From UBA9715 sp003452695 (GTDB lineage: Bacteria; Actinomycetota; Coriobacteriia; Coriobacteriales; Eggerthellaceae), in the NCBI GenBank assembly GCA_946625225.1, contig CAMOTA010000001.1, positions 12,642-76,641 of the forward strand: 64,000 nt of DNA, written 5' to 3'. The notes beneath the pieces were generated by a model. It was given only the letters and a program-made list of their open reading frames with translations. It was not told the DNA's origin and did no database searches. Numbering within the stretch: position 1 is the stretch's first letter; the number at the start of each line of letters is the position of its first letter. Both the position numbers and the translations under genes were made by a program. This document shows positions 1-10,400 of this stretch, piece after piece.

Positions 1-222
1 GTATTGCGGAAACGCCTGTGAGGACATCATGGCCTGCGATAAGCTGCTGCCACCCACGACGCTCTGGTACAAGCCATGGCAAACATCCTGGAACCGCGAG
101 CGCTCGCGGTTCTCGGCAAGCATGAGCGTGGCTTCGTCTATCTGGATACCGGCCGATATCATCGTTGCCATGCTGCCGCAAAAGGTGCTTAGCGCACTGC
201 TCTCGAGCAGTTTCTGTGCCAT
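1..222 (-). CDS. Type II secretion/pilus assembly F-family (PilC/GspF-like) protein, 5' part only
   Basis: The reverse strand is open from an ATG at 222 to the window edge, giving 74 residues. The peptide begins MAQKLLESSALSTFCGSMAT and continues with a pattern typical of the first cytoplasmic domain of GspF/PilC/TadC proteins: a short helix, 'MISAGIQIDEATLMLAENRE', then 'VCHGLYQSVVGGSSLSQAM'. In this family that is the 'lL.aGi.l.eAl..l......l...l..v..G.sLs.Am' signature. A strong ribosome binding site (GAGGGAGAG) precedes the ATG. Such proteins form the inner-membrane platform of pilus or type II secretion machines. The rest, including the membrane segments, lies outside the window, so the subfamily cannot be named. 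Confidence 0.7.
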   Translation of the reverse strand, partial: MAQKLLESSALSTFCGSMATMISAGIQIDEATLMLAENRERSRFQDVCHGLYQSVVGGSSLSQAMMSSQAFPQY

Positions 223-349
223 CTAAACTCTCCCTCGTCGCCTTTCAGGCTAATTAGGCCATTATAGTGCATTCATCGGGACATAGTGTGAAATGGCGAT
301 GCTTATGCACGAGGGGCGCGCGGGGGCGAAGCGCGATGGAGCAACCGTT

Positions 350-1630
350 TTATCGGCCCTTGTTCATCTTGGCGGCTATCTCTTCGGCGGACAGCTGCGT
401 TTCCTCGAAGACCTCGTCGGAGTCCAGGTCGAATGCGGTGTGCAGGATGCGCACTGCCTGGGCGGCTTGCGCGGCGTCCACGACCACGGACAGCCGGATG
501 GGCGATGTGGATATGGCCAGGATGTTGACGTCGTTCTCGCCGAGCACGGTAAAGGCCTTGGCCGCAACGCCGGGCGTGGATTTCATGCCCGTGCCGACCA
601 GGCTTACCTTCGCCACGTTCTCGTCGACGTCCACCTCGCGCGCTTCTATTTCCGGCACGACGCGGTCGAGCGTTTCGCGGGCGCGCGCCAAGTCGGCCGC
701 CGGGCAGGTGAACGAGATGTCGGTGATGCCGTCTTCCGATATGTTCTGGATGATCATGTCGGTGTTCACCGAATTGCCCGCAAGCGCGCTGAACACCTTG
801 GCGGCCACTCCCGTCGCATCGGGCACCCCGCGTATCGTTACCTTCACCTCGGACGTGTCGTGCGCGATGCCGGTGATAACGGCTTCCTCCATCATGTCGC
901 AACCCTCCCTGACGTATGTTCCCTCGGCATCCGAGAACGCCGAGCGCGAATGGATGACGACGTTGTACTTGCGCGCAAATTCCACGGCGCGCATCTGCAG
1001 CACGCCCGAACCCGCACCGGCCATTTCCAGCATGTCGTCGTAGCTTATTTCGTCCAGCTTGCGGGCGCGCGGGCACACGCGCGGGTCCGCCGAATACACG
1101 CCGTCCACATCGGAGTAGATTTCGCAGACGTCTGCGCCGATGCCCCATGCCACGGCAACGGCGGTCGTATCGGAACCCCCACGGCCGAGCGTGGTTATGT
1201 CGCCGCTAGCGTCGATGCCCTGGAATCCCGCCACCACCGGAATGTAGCCGGCGTCCAGCGCCTCCAAGATGCGCTTGCTGTCCACGCTGACGATCTTGGC
1301 CTTGTTGTGCGTGTTGTCGGTGACGATGCCCGCCTGACGACCCGTAAACGACATGGCCTGATACCCGCGGGCTTCGATTGCCATGGCCAGCAACGCCATG
1401 GACACCTGCTCGCCAGTCGAAAGCAGGCGGTCCAGCTCGCGCGTCGGCGGATTGGAGTTCACGGCTGCGGCAAGACCCACGAGCTCGTCGGTCGTCTTGC
1501 CCATGGCCGAAACGACGGCCACGACGCGATGTCCCTGCTGCTTGCGCGCCACCAGGCGCTTCGCCACATTTCGCAAGCGCTCGGGCGATGCGACCGACGT
1601 TCCTCCGAATTTACAGACGATCAAAGACAT
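350..1630 (-). CDS. lysC: Aspartate kinase
   Basis: This 426-residue protein phosphorylates L-aspartate, the first step to lysine, threonine, methionine and diaminopimelate. The N-terminus carries the kinase signature VCKFGGTSVAS directly after the start. The amino-acid kinase fold fills about residues 1-250 ('VVAVVSAMGKTTDELV', 'GRGGSDTTAVAVAW', 'YSDVDGVYSADPR'). Two C-terminal ACT domains follow (from 'SEVKVTIRGVPDATGVAAKVF' on), as in monofunctional lysine/threonine-regulated enzymes. Its length is normal for the family. The ATG has only a weak ribosome site, but the KFGGTS position fixes the start. The partner enzyme asd lies about 40 kb away, so the pathway is not clustered. The 96-base gap upstream holds no clear lysine riboswitch. 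Confidence 0.95.
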   Translation of the reverse strand: MSLIVCKFGGTSVASPERLRNVAKRLVARKQQGHRVVAVVSAMGKTTDELVGLAAAVNSNPPTRELDRLLSTGEQVSMALLAMAIEARGYQAMSFTGRQAGIVTDNTHNKAKIVSVDSKRILEALDAGYIPVVAGFQGIDASGDITTLGRGGSDTTAVAVAWGIGADVCEIYSDVDGVYSADPRVCPRARKLDEISYDDMLEMAGAGSGVLQMRAVEFARKYNVVIHSRSAFSDAEGTYVREGCDMMEEAVITGIAHDTSEVKVTIRGVPDATGVAAKVFSALAGNSVNTDMIIQNISEDGITDISFTCPAADLARARETLDRVVPEIEAREVDVDENVAKVSLVGTGMKSTPGVAAKAFTVLGENDVNILAISTSPIRLSVVVDAAQAAQAVRILHTAFDLDSDEVFEETQLSAEEIAAKMNKGR

Positions 1631-1726
1631 AGTCGGATTCCATATCTATTGGCTTCGTTTCCCTTTGAACATTCAACGTGCACGCAGGTAGCCAGAGCAT
1701 TGCCGCACGACCGGCGGCGCTGTGGG

Positions 1727-2356
1727 CTACACGTTCTTCAGCATGATGGTCGACATCGTGTCGGCAACCGTCTTGGTGGCGTCGCAGATGGCCTCCAAGC
1801 GATCGAACAGGCGCGACCAGACCTCCACGCGCACGGCGTTTTCCGCATCGGTCGTGTACAGCTCGCGTATGGCCTCCACGTACATGGCGTCGGCCGTCTC
1901 TTCCTGGTTGTTCACGTCCTCGACCATGGCGCGGATCTTCTTCACCTTCTTGAATTCGCGGAACGACCCCATGGATTTTCGCAGGGCCTTCAGGCTCTTC
2001 TGGATTACCTTTGCGAACTCCATGGCGCGCGGATGCATGAAATGCACGTCGAACATGTAGAACCGCTGGATGACGCCTTCTATCATGTCGATGACGTCGT
2101 CCAGGTCGTTTGCCAATTCGATGATGTCCTCGCGGTCGAACGGCGTGATGAAGTCGATGGAGACGCTCGTCCTTATTTCGTGGTTCACCATGTCGCCGCG
2201 ATGCTCTATTTCGTGGGCCCGGTCCAAGACGTCGCGCAAGCTTTCCGCGTCCTTGAAATTCTCTATTGCCTCCACGAGCAAATCGGCTTCCTCCGAAGCG
2301 ATGTCGACCTGCTGCTCGAACGCATCGAAATAGTTGAACTTGTTCTTCTTGGCCAT
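1727..2356 (-). CDS. DUF47 / PhoU-like phosphate transport regulator
   Basis: This 209-residue, all-helical protein begins MAKKNKFNYFDAFEQQVDIA. It shows the DUF47 (TIGR00153) pattern: 'LLVEAI', 'HEIEHRGDMVNHEIRTSV', 'FITPFDREDIIELANDLDDVIDMIEG', then a C-terminal helical region with 'FREFKKVKKIRAMVEDVNNQEETAD'. The repeated E-x-x-x-D motifs are the metal-binding type seen in PhoU. Family members usually sit beside a Pit low-affinity phosphate transporter, but no transporter is next to it here. An upstream in-frame extension to 2455 is open. I chose the ATG at 2356 because GGGGAG precedes it and homology starts there. It lies 96 bases upstream of lysC on the same strand. Confidence 0.85.
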   Translation of the reverse strand: MAKKNKFNYFDAFEQQVDIASEEADLLVEAIENFKDAESLRDVLDRAHEIEHRGDMVNHEIRTSVSIDFITPFDREDIIELANDLDDVIDMIEGVIQRFYMFDVHFMHPRAMEFAKVIQKSLKALRKSMGSFREFKKVKKIRAMVEDVNNQEETADAMYVEAIRELYTTDAENAVRVEVWSRLFDRLEAICDATKTVADTMSTIMLKNV

Positions 2357-2711
2357 GTTGTCTCCCCTATCGGCGCGGATACGCACGGATAATGATAGCG
2401 CAAGCCCAGGAATTCTGGCTTGTAGGATGCTATATTCCCAACGCCTCTCGCCCATAACGGGCCCGTCTCGATTCCGTCTCGATCCGCCCTTGGCCCATGC
2501 TGCCCACAGTCGCAGCAGGACTGGCGAACCCTATGCGCGCCACCGGCACACCCGGACGGACGGGGCCTTTCCTTACCGGACCGCCACACCACGCGCCAGC
2601 GGATCCTTCGCGGAGGCTGGACGATACAGAGCCGGGAACCGTGGCAGGAAATGCCCTTGTACGGTATCGAAGGCGCCAAGGATCGCGGATGTACGGAACT
2701 TTTCGCCAGGA
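2357..2711. other. Intergenic stretch upstream of the Fic remnant
   Basis: These 355 bases lie between the divergent DUF47 start and the point where Fic-like coding begins. I see no convincing gene, RNA or repeat. A plus-strand frame is open through it, but its translation is rich in Arg, Pro and His and shows no recognisable Fic core. It may be decayed 5' Fic sequence, though no HPFxxGNGR motif is visible in any frame. Confidence 0.4.
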
Positions 2712-3161
2712 AAGAGCCTGTTGGACAAGCCGGTTGCCTACGTCTCCTATTTCCTGAAAAAGAACCGAGTTGAATACTACGACAGGATGTCGGAGGTAAG
2801 GCGAAGCGGCAACTACGAGCAACGGGTGAAGTTCTTCCTCGAGGCCGTGAATGAAGCGGCCGACGACGCCGTGTCCTCGATAGAGAGCCTTCGACGGCTT
2901 CACTGCAAGAACGAATCATTGCTGCCCCGTACGAATAGGTCGAAGGACACCCTTCGCATGGTATTCGATTACGCTGAAAAGCGCCCGATACTCTCCATTG
3001 CCAACGCAAGCACATCGCTCGGCCTGAGCTACAACACCGTTTCCAAGCAGGTGAACGCACTCGTCGATTTTGGTATCCTTGAAAAGACCTCCGATGCATC
3101 CAGAAATCGCGTGTACTCGTACCGCGACTATATCGAGATACTGAAGAGGGGGATGGAGTGA
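2712..3161 (+). pseudogene. Fic-family protein, C-terminal remnant
   Basis: About 150 codons encode the C-terminal part of a Fic-type AMP-transferase. 'LLDKPVAYVSYFLKKNRVEYYDRM', a helical segment with 'KFFLEAVNEAADDAVSSIESL', and a terminal winged helix ('LSIANASTSLGLSYNTVSKQVNALVDFGILEKT') ending in 'YSYRDYIEILKRG' match the order seen after the Fic catalytic loop in full-length proteins of about 370 residues. The catalytic half with HPFxxGNGR is absent, and no start codon with a ribosome site sits where homology begins. The frame continues upstream as non-homologous sequence. I read it as a 5'-truncated gene. A stand-alone regulator using a downstream ATG (2788) is a weaker alternative. 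Confidence 0.65.
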
Positions 3162-3236
3162 TTATCGGTCAGAAACTTTCTGTCGGCATCGCTGTTACGA
3201 TAGCAGCGGAGGCTTCGCCAGCGGATTGTAGCCCGG

Positions 3237-4217
3237 TCACTGCGGCTCTTCTTGTTCTGTTGGCGCGGTTTCGTCCTGTCCGCCCTCATCCAGCTTCTTT
3301 TCGCGGTAGTCGGGGAAGTTGGCATCGTTCACCTGCACGTGCGTATGGTTGCCGCCGACGCCTTCGGGCGTGAAGAAGCCCAGCTGCACGTCGGTCAGGT
3401 CTGCTTCGATGTCGCGCACCTTCGAAAGCGGCGTAAGACCCGCGCGCACCTGGTCGCCCGCCTTCACCACGGGGTCGGTCGTGTGGATGAGCACGCAATC
3501 CAGGTCTGCCCGGCCCTCGGGTTGGATGTGGATTTCGATGTCGGGCATCTCGTCGTACAACAGGTAGTCCTTCACGAGCACGACCGTTCCGTCGACGGGC
3601 GAGAACACGGTCGCACCCGGCAGGGCACCGAGGTCGATGGACGTGTCCATGGTGGTGTTGTCGGTCGTGCGCCACAGGTGCAGGGCATCGGCATCCAGCC
3701 ATTCTCCGCCCTGTTGTTCGCGATTCACCCGGATCTGCCGCTCGGCAGCCACGGTTTCGTAGTCGGCGTCGGGAAGCTCGGTTTCCAGCGGCAGGGCGTA
3801 TTCGTACGAAGCCTGGTGGAAAAGCACGCCCGTTATGTCGGCAGGCGCTATGGCGCTGCGCAGGTCCACGCCAGCACAGCGCGCGATGAGGGGCGTCTGC
3901 TTGTCGCGGTCGCGCTTATCCTGAATTGCCGTAAGCTCCTGAGCATCGGGCATGCGGTCGCCCATGCTCTGGAAACCCGCAGACGCGCCCGTAGCTGCAT
4001 GCGAGCTGCGCGCCGTCGTTGCCTGCGAAAGGTGAAGAGCGCCGAGCACGCCCTGCGCCCAAGGCGGCTGCAGCACCACCACGGCAGCGCATGCGCCGAC
4101 GAGCAACGCGAGCACGCCGAAGGCAACGACGGCTGCCACGACGCCCCCGCCAGCTTTGCGTTGCTCTCCCGCCTGCGCCGGCCGATAGGCGGCATCCGCT
4201 TCGGTATGTTTCGCCAT
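3237..4217 (-). CDS. Membrane-anchored LytM/M23-like protein, probably non-catalytic
   Basis: This 326-residue protein starts at an ATG preceded by AGGAGGAGGT. It has a short cytoplasmic N-terminus, one membrane segment (about residues 26-50, 'GGGVVAAVVAFGVLALLVGA'), a linker, and a C-terminal domain with the M23 layout. 'GATVFSPVDGTVVLVKDYLL', 'VVKAGDQVRAGLTPLSKV' and 'GGNHTHVQVND' correspond to the Ap.dG.V, V..Gd.iG and HxH motifs. The first zinc motif, normally HxxxD, reads DTSID, so a zinc-binding His is replaced by Asp. Family knowledge suggests such variants bind peptidoglycan or regulate amidases rather than cut. The C-terminal tail is acidic. Upstream frame extension exists but lacks a ribosome site. 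Confidence 0.6.
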   Translation of the reverse strand: MAKHTEADAAYRPAQAGEQRKAGGGVVAAVVAFGVLALLVGACAAVVVLQPPWAQGVLGALHLSQATTARSSHAATGASAGFQSMGDRMPDAQELTAIQDKRDRDKQTPLIARCAGVDLRSAIAPADITGVLFHQASYEYALPLETELPDADYETVAAERQIRVNREQQGGEWLDADALHLWRTTDNTTMDTSIDLGALPGATVFSPVDGTVVLVKDYLLYDEMPDIEIHIQPEGRADLDCVLIHTTDPVVKAGDQVRAGLTPLSKVRDIEADLTDVQLGFFTPEGVGGNHTHVQVNDANFPDYREKKLDEGGQDETAPTEQEEPQ

Positions 4218-4410
4218 ATCGAAACCTCCTCCTGCTGATTGTAGCAGCCGGAAGCGCAAACGCCGTCGTGGGCGATTACCAGCAGTTGGTCCGTTCTGCG
4301 AGCAGGTCGTTAACCGCGCTGACATTACGCTGCACGTGATAGGCCATGCAGGCAGCCATCCCGTGAGACAGGCAAGGATTCGAACCGAGGACCTGCAGCG
4401 CTTCATAGCG

Positions 4411-4437
4411 GGAGGACCCCGGCATGCGGGGTCCTCC
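4411..4437 (-). terminator. GC-rich hairpin after the large repeat-protein gene
   Basis: A perfect 10-bp stem (GGAGGACCCC / GGGGTCCTCC) with a 7-nt loop lies 33 bases beyond the stop of the 1991-residue protein. No clear U-tract follows on either strand, so termination is inferred from position and stability only. The rest of 4218-4469 shows no gene. Confidence 0.5.
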
Positions 4438-4469
4438 AGGTTCCTGTTGCTCGATTGCCTAGCTTTGGC

Positions 4470-7400
4470 TTACTTCACGACGACCTTCTTGCCGGCGTAC
4501 TTCTTGTACAGGGCCTTCTTGGCCTTGGCTGCCTTGCCGCTGAGCTTGATGGTCGTTATCTTCGAGCCCTTCAGCATGTTCTTGATGGCTGCCTTGTTCA
4601 GGTTGCCGCTCTTCACCGTGATGGTCTTCAGCTTGGCGCAGCCCTTGAAGGCGTTCTTGCCGATGGTCTTCACCGAGGCGCCGATGGTGGCCTTCTTCAG
4701 TTTCTTGCAGTTCTGGAAGGCGCCCGCGCCGATGCTCTTCACGCTCTTGCTAACGACTGCCTTCGTCAGCTTCTTGTTGCCCTTGAAGGCGTTCTTCGCA
4801 ATGGAGGTTACCTTGTACGACACCCCGTTGATTGTGATGCTGGCAGGGATACCGGACTTGACGGAAGCGGCCACGCTGCTCAGAGCGACTTCAGGTGCCG
4901 CGCCGCTCTTGGTAACCTTGTAGGTTGCAGCTCCCGATTTAACCGTTTTCCCTACCGGCAGCACTTTCGAAGTTGCCTTGAAGGTGGCGATGTAGGTCGC
5001 AGCACCCGTTACCTTTGCCACGCTCGGCGACCAACCGCTGAACTCGTAGGTGAACTGGGCATCGGCCGCCTTCGTGGGCGTAGCGCCCTTGTATGCAGGC
5101 AGAGCGCCGTATTCCACGTTGTCGGAGGCGAGCACGGTGCCGTCCTCGTTCGCCCATGTGATGGCATAGGCCCTTGTCGCGCTCGTGTACTGGGCCGTGT
5201 ATTCGGCATTAGCCGTTGCCGCCGCCAGCTCGGGCGACCAACCGGCGAACGTGTAGGAGTACCGCGCATCGCTTGCCTTCGTAGGCGCAGGGCCTTCATA
5301 TGCGGGAACGGCGCCGTATTCCGCAGTCGTCGTGGCGAGCACCGTGCCGTCCTCGTCCTTCCAGGTTATGGCGAAGGTGTGCGGTACTGCGCTATACGTT
5401 GCCGTGTATTCCGCATTAGCCGTTGCCGCCGCCAGCTCGGGTGTCCAGCCAGCGAACGTGTAGGCATACTGCGCGTCGTCGTCCTTGGTCGGCGTGGAAC
5501 CCGCGTACGTCGGCATAGTGCCGTAGGCCGCAGTGACCGTGCTAAGGACGGCACCGTTGTCGTTCTTGAACGTGATGGTGAAGGTGCTGGAAAGGAGGGC
5601 TATCCTCTGCTCGGCCGCTTCGAGGCGGGTGAGGTTGGTCACCTTTGCCTTCTGCGTGTCGGTCAGGGCGTTGTAGGCGTTGCGCATGGCCACGATTGCA
5701 TCGGCATGGGAAAGGTCGACGGTTTCGGGAAGGTTGGCTATTCCCTCGGACACGCTTGCTGCCTGCGCGTTGTCGATGGCATCCGGGCTCGTCACAGCGG
5801 CCAACGCTTCGCTTGCAGCGTTCAACTTGGTAACGTCGTCGGGGTTCAGCAGAGCCTTCTGAGCGTCGGTCAGGGCGTTATACGCGGTAAGGGCGTTGGT
5901 TATTGCCTCGGCATCCGACGCCTTAACGTCGGCGGCTGCAGGCAGTTCGGCGATGATCGCCGCCACTCCGTTTGCAAGGCGCGTGTCTTCCTGCTTCTGC
6001 AATTCGGCAATCGCCGCTTCGGCGTCTTCGAGTGCCTTCAGCTGCTCGGCGGTAACGTATGCCTTCTGGGCGTCGGACAGGGCGGTATATGCCGCGCGCG
6101 CGGCAACGACGCTTGCCTTCTGGTCGAGCGACGTTATGGCGCCCAGTGCCTCTATCTGCCCAGATACGACTGCTGCGGTGTTCTTGTCTGCCGCCTCTCC
6201 GTCGGCGGCTGTTTGCAGCTGCGCTATCGCGGCCTCGGCTGCTTCCAGCTTGTCCAGCTGATCGCTGGAAACGAGGTCCTTCTGCACGTCGGTGAGCGCT
6301 TCATAAGCGTTGCGCGCAGCAACGACGGCCGCCTTCTGGTCGAGCGACGTTATCGCACCAAGCGCATCGATTTGCGCGGCGGCCTGCTGCGCGGCGGCCC
6401 TGTCTTCGGCCGTGACCTCGGTGGTGTCCGCGAAGCTGACGCTTACCGTCATGTTGCCGGTGGAATACATCGAAAGCGAACAGAACAGATATACCGTCTG
6501 GTCCTTTTCCAGATAGACCGTGCAGTCGTAGGCTTCTCTATCCTCGTCGTCGTAATACGCTTCGTCGATGTAGCCAGTCTTGTCGGCGTGGTCGTAGATA
6601 GAGACTGTTCTATAAAGGTTGCCCTCGGTTCCTACCGTGAAGGTGTAATCGCCCGCCTTAGCCGCCGTGAAGGGAAGAACATGTTCGTCGCCGCGTTGCG
6701 CGATGCTAATCGTTGCAGGCGACCCGACCGCCAAGGTCGCATCGCTCGACACGCGGTTACGCACGTAAATTCGGTATTCTTTCGTGCCCTTCACCTTCGC
6801 GGAATCAGTTGCCTCCAAAACGACAATGTACGCGCCGGGTTGGCTGGGTACGCCTTCCATATCCACGTATTCGTCCAAATCCTCGTCGTAGGACCTATAG
6901 CCAACGATGGTGAAATCTTCGCCTTGGTTCAGATACACCTCGTCGTCTTCGCCGTTGTAACGGTAGGCGTAGAGTGTAGGAGCATGGAATTCGCCATTGG
7001 CAATGTACGCCTGGCTGCTATGGGTAAAGTCCCAGCATGCGAGATCCGAGTAATCGTTTACTTTAAACCAAACGTGCCTGCTTCCAGTATAGGCGCTTCC
7101 GCTTGCCGGTTCCAGGCGGGCATAGTATTCACCTGCTTTGTCGGGAGTGCATTCAATATAATAATAATCGCCCCGTTGACTGTCCCAAGCCTCTTGTTCA
7201 TAGGCAGCAACTACGAAATCAGTCCCCTCTTCAAGGCGAACGTCTCCGTTTTTGCCAGGATGATACAGGTGGAACGTAGGGGCATGAAGCACCCCCGCTT
7301 CTATGTAACCATCACCGCTTCTGCTAGCGTACCAATTGTTAAGCGTATGGTAATCACAAATGTAAACGCTGACCTTCAATGTTCCTGTTACGGAAGCTCC

Positions 7401-10400
7401 AGCAGTTGCTGACAGGGTTACCCTATATTCACCCGGCTCTTCCGGCGCGCCTTCGATTGGCAGGTACTGCTCGTTGTCGTCATAGTCATAGGTAATTTTC
7501 TCATAAGCGCTTATTTCGAAATCTTTGCCCTGCTCGAGCCAGAAAGTCTCATAATTCGAACCGCGGCGATACAATTCGAATATAGGTTCGTAGAAACCAT
7601 CAATATCAATGCCGCCACCCGAATAGTCGTAATCCCAGTACTTCAAGTTGCTGTAATCGTTCACCACGAAGGAGAAGTACTTCACACCCGTCCACTTGCT
7701 TCCTTCCACCGGTACGAGCTTGGCGTAGTAATCGCCATCGGTTGCCGGATTGCCTTGAAGGTCGATGTATTCGTCCTGTTCGTAATCGTATTGGGCATAT
7801 CCTGCAATCTCGAAGTCCACTCCCTGTGTCAGGTATACATACTCGTCGTTGACGTTGTCCGTGCAGTAGCTTAGAACGAACGTTGGGGCATGGAAAACGC
7901 CGTTTTCCATATAGCTGTCCTGCGATACGCGGCCACCCAGATTGTTCAGCTTGCTGTAATCATAGACTTCCACCGAGATCTGATTCGTACCCGAAACGCT
8001 TGCCGTGTCGAGCGCGCGCAGAGTCGCCCGGTAATTGCCCGACGTTGTCGGCTTGCCATCTATCGCCACGTACCTTTCTTCGTCCAGATCGTAGCGCTCG
8101 TATCCCTCGACCTCGAAATCCTCGCCGAGCCTTAGGTATATGCGATTGTCATCTTTGTCGCGGTACAGGTAGAAATCCGGTTCGTGATAGCCATCGGAAT
8201 CTATGTAGGCAACCTGCCAATTCCTATCCCAGTACTGCAATTCGCGATAATCGGCAACTTCGACTTCCAGCGTTTTCACGCCGGTAACCGAAGCCCCGTC
8301 TGCAGCTTTCAGCGTTACCAGGTATTCGCCCGCTTGCGTGGGATTTCCTGTAAGGGCGACGTACGCTTCCGTATCGTAGTCCCAGACCTGATAACCGTCT
8401 ACGAAGAAATCCACGTCCTGAACCAGGTTCACCCTATCGTCTCCCTTGTAGCGGTAGAGGCTGATTTCCAAATCGTGGAATCCATCGAAATCGATGTAGG
8501 ACCCGTCGTAAGAGGGAGTCCAATATTGGAGGTAAGCGTAGTCTTCTACGGTGAAGCTAGCCTCATACGTGCCAGAATAGCCGCTACCCTCTATCGCTTC
8601 GAGGATGGCTTCGTAATTCCCCGCCGTCGCTGGCACGCCTTCCACAGCTAAATACGATTGCTCTTCTTCATCCCAATAGCGGTAGCCCGCTATGCGGAAG
8701 TCGGTGTTTTGTTCGAGGTATACCGATTCTTCACTTTCTGAATCATAGCGGTACAACGTAAAAACCGCTTCGTGGTAGGTTCCGTCTTCTAGATACGCGT
8801 TTTCCCTAGCCCATCCGCTCCAATTGCCAATGTCAGAGTAATCTTCAACGGTGAAGTTAAAGTAAGTAACTCCCTTGTAGCCGTTGATAGCGGTGGCGAT
8901 AGCACGGTAATCTCCGCTTTGCTGGATATCGCCTTCTACTGCTGTGTATTCATCGGTGCTTTCGTCGTACTTCTCGTAGCCGGCAATTTCGAAGGTTTCG
9001 CCTTCATAGGTCGGATCGCCTGCATAGTTGTCTAAATAGAACGTGGGCGCAATATACTGCCCTTTCTTGATATAGGCATTCCCAATACGCCCAGTGCCCC
9101 AATTGGAGATGTCGAGCCTATCGCTCACCCATAGCGAGATTGTCTTCGTTCCGGTGTAAGAGGACCCTTGCGCGGGTTTTAACGTTACCTCGTAATCCCC
9201 AGCTTCTTGGGGAACTCCTTCTACCGGCCTGTACGTTTCGGCACCTTCATCCCAATAGGCGTAGTCTTTTAGAACGAAATTGCCCTCTTGGTTTAGTATC
9301 GTTTTCTCGCCTGCCGAGGTCTTGTACAGATACAACTGGGGAGCATGGAAGCCATCGACATCGATGTAGCCGCTTTCGCTGATTTCATATTGCCAGTATT
9401 GCAGGTCTGAGTAATCTTTGACGGTTATCCATTCTCTCAAGGTTCCGGTATAGCCGCTTCCCTCCTTCGCGGTTATCTGAATAGAGTATCCACCTGGTTC
9501 CGTGGGACCACCGACGACCGGTACATAGTCATCCGCGTCATCATCCCACTGCTCGCAATCCCCCACGATATAGTCCTCGCCTGCGGTCAGGGATACGGTG
9601 TTACTGTCCCCTCCTCGATAGACGCTTACGACAGGTGCATGATAAATGCCGTTGTCGATGTAGGCATCTTCGTCTATAGATACGTACCATTCAGAAAGAT
9701 CTCGATAGTCTCTTACATACACCTCTTCGATACGTTCTCCGGTTATCGGTGCCCCCTCCTTGGCTTGCAAAGTAACGTAGTAGTACTCGTTGCCGGAGGG
9801 GTCGCCTTCTATCGGCACGTATTCTTGCGATTCGCTATCGTATTGCATGAGCCCGCTAACGGTGAACGCGTCGTCCTGTTGCAGGGTTATATTCGTATCA
9901 CCTAAGGAGTAGTACAGCGAGAACACGGGTGAATGATATCCATCTCGTTCCAAATAGGCATTGGAATCGAGCTGCGATACCCAATCCTCTATGCTCGTGA
10001 CTTCCAGGTCTTGGCCTTCCACAACCTTGAACTTAAAGGTTCCCCAGTCGCTTTCCTCGAGAAGACGAGGGTAGAGATAGACCGTCTTGCCTTTGCCGAT
10101 ATAGAGCTCTAGCGAGAAGTTGGTGCTTTCTCCTCCATCGTCGTTGCCACCAAGGTTCTCTTGCCCATCGGCATCGGCATACACGCTCAGATAAGTATCA
10201 TAGTTTCCCGTGCTGTAGAAGCGGTACATGCCCGACTCCGGGGCGGTGAAGGTGTAGACCACGGGCTCGCCCTTGTAATCCACTTCGACAGTCTGCCCCA
10301 CCTCCAGGGATGCATCCTGCGTTTCGATTGAACCTGCTGCCAGGTCGCCATCGTGCGGGTCTGCGGCGAATGCCGCTGCTCCCAGGCACAGCGACGTCAT

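Noticed and set aside
1631..1726. Possible lysine riboswitch upstream of lysC
   Set aside because: Only 96 bases are available and no lysine-riboswitch core or terminator switch can be recognised; a simple imperfect hairpin is all I see.
293..2392. A 699-codon plus-strand frame across lysC and the DUF47 gene
   Set aside because: It is antisense to two clear enzyme genes, is rich in His/Arg/Val, and matches no family.
4365..4400. tRNA T-arm-like sequence (GGTTCGAATCC on the minus strand)
   Set aside because: The T-stem does not pair properly, and no acceptor, D or anticodon arms can be folded around it; at most a decayed tRNA fragment.
4455..7412. A 985-codon plus-strand frame opposite the 1991-residue repeat protein
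   Set aside because: Repetitive shadow of the real gene; no signal, motif or ribosome site.
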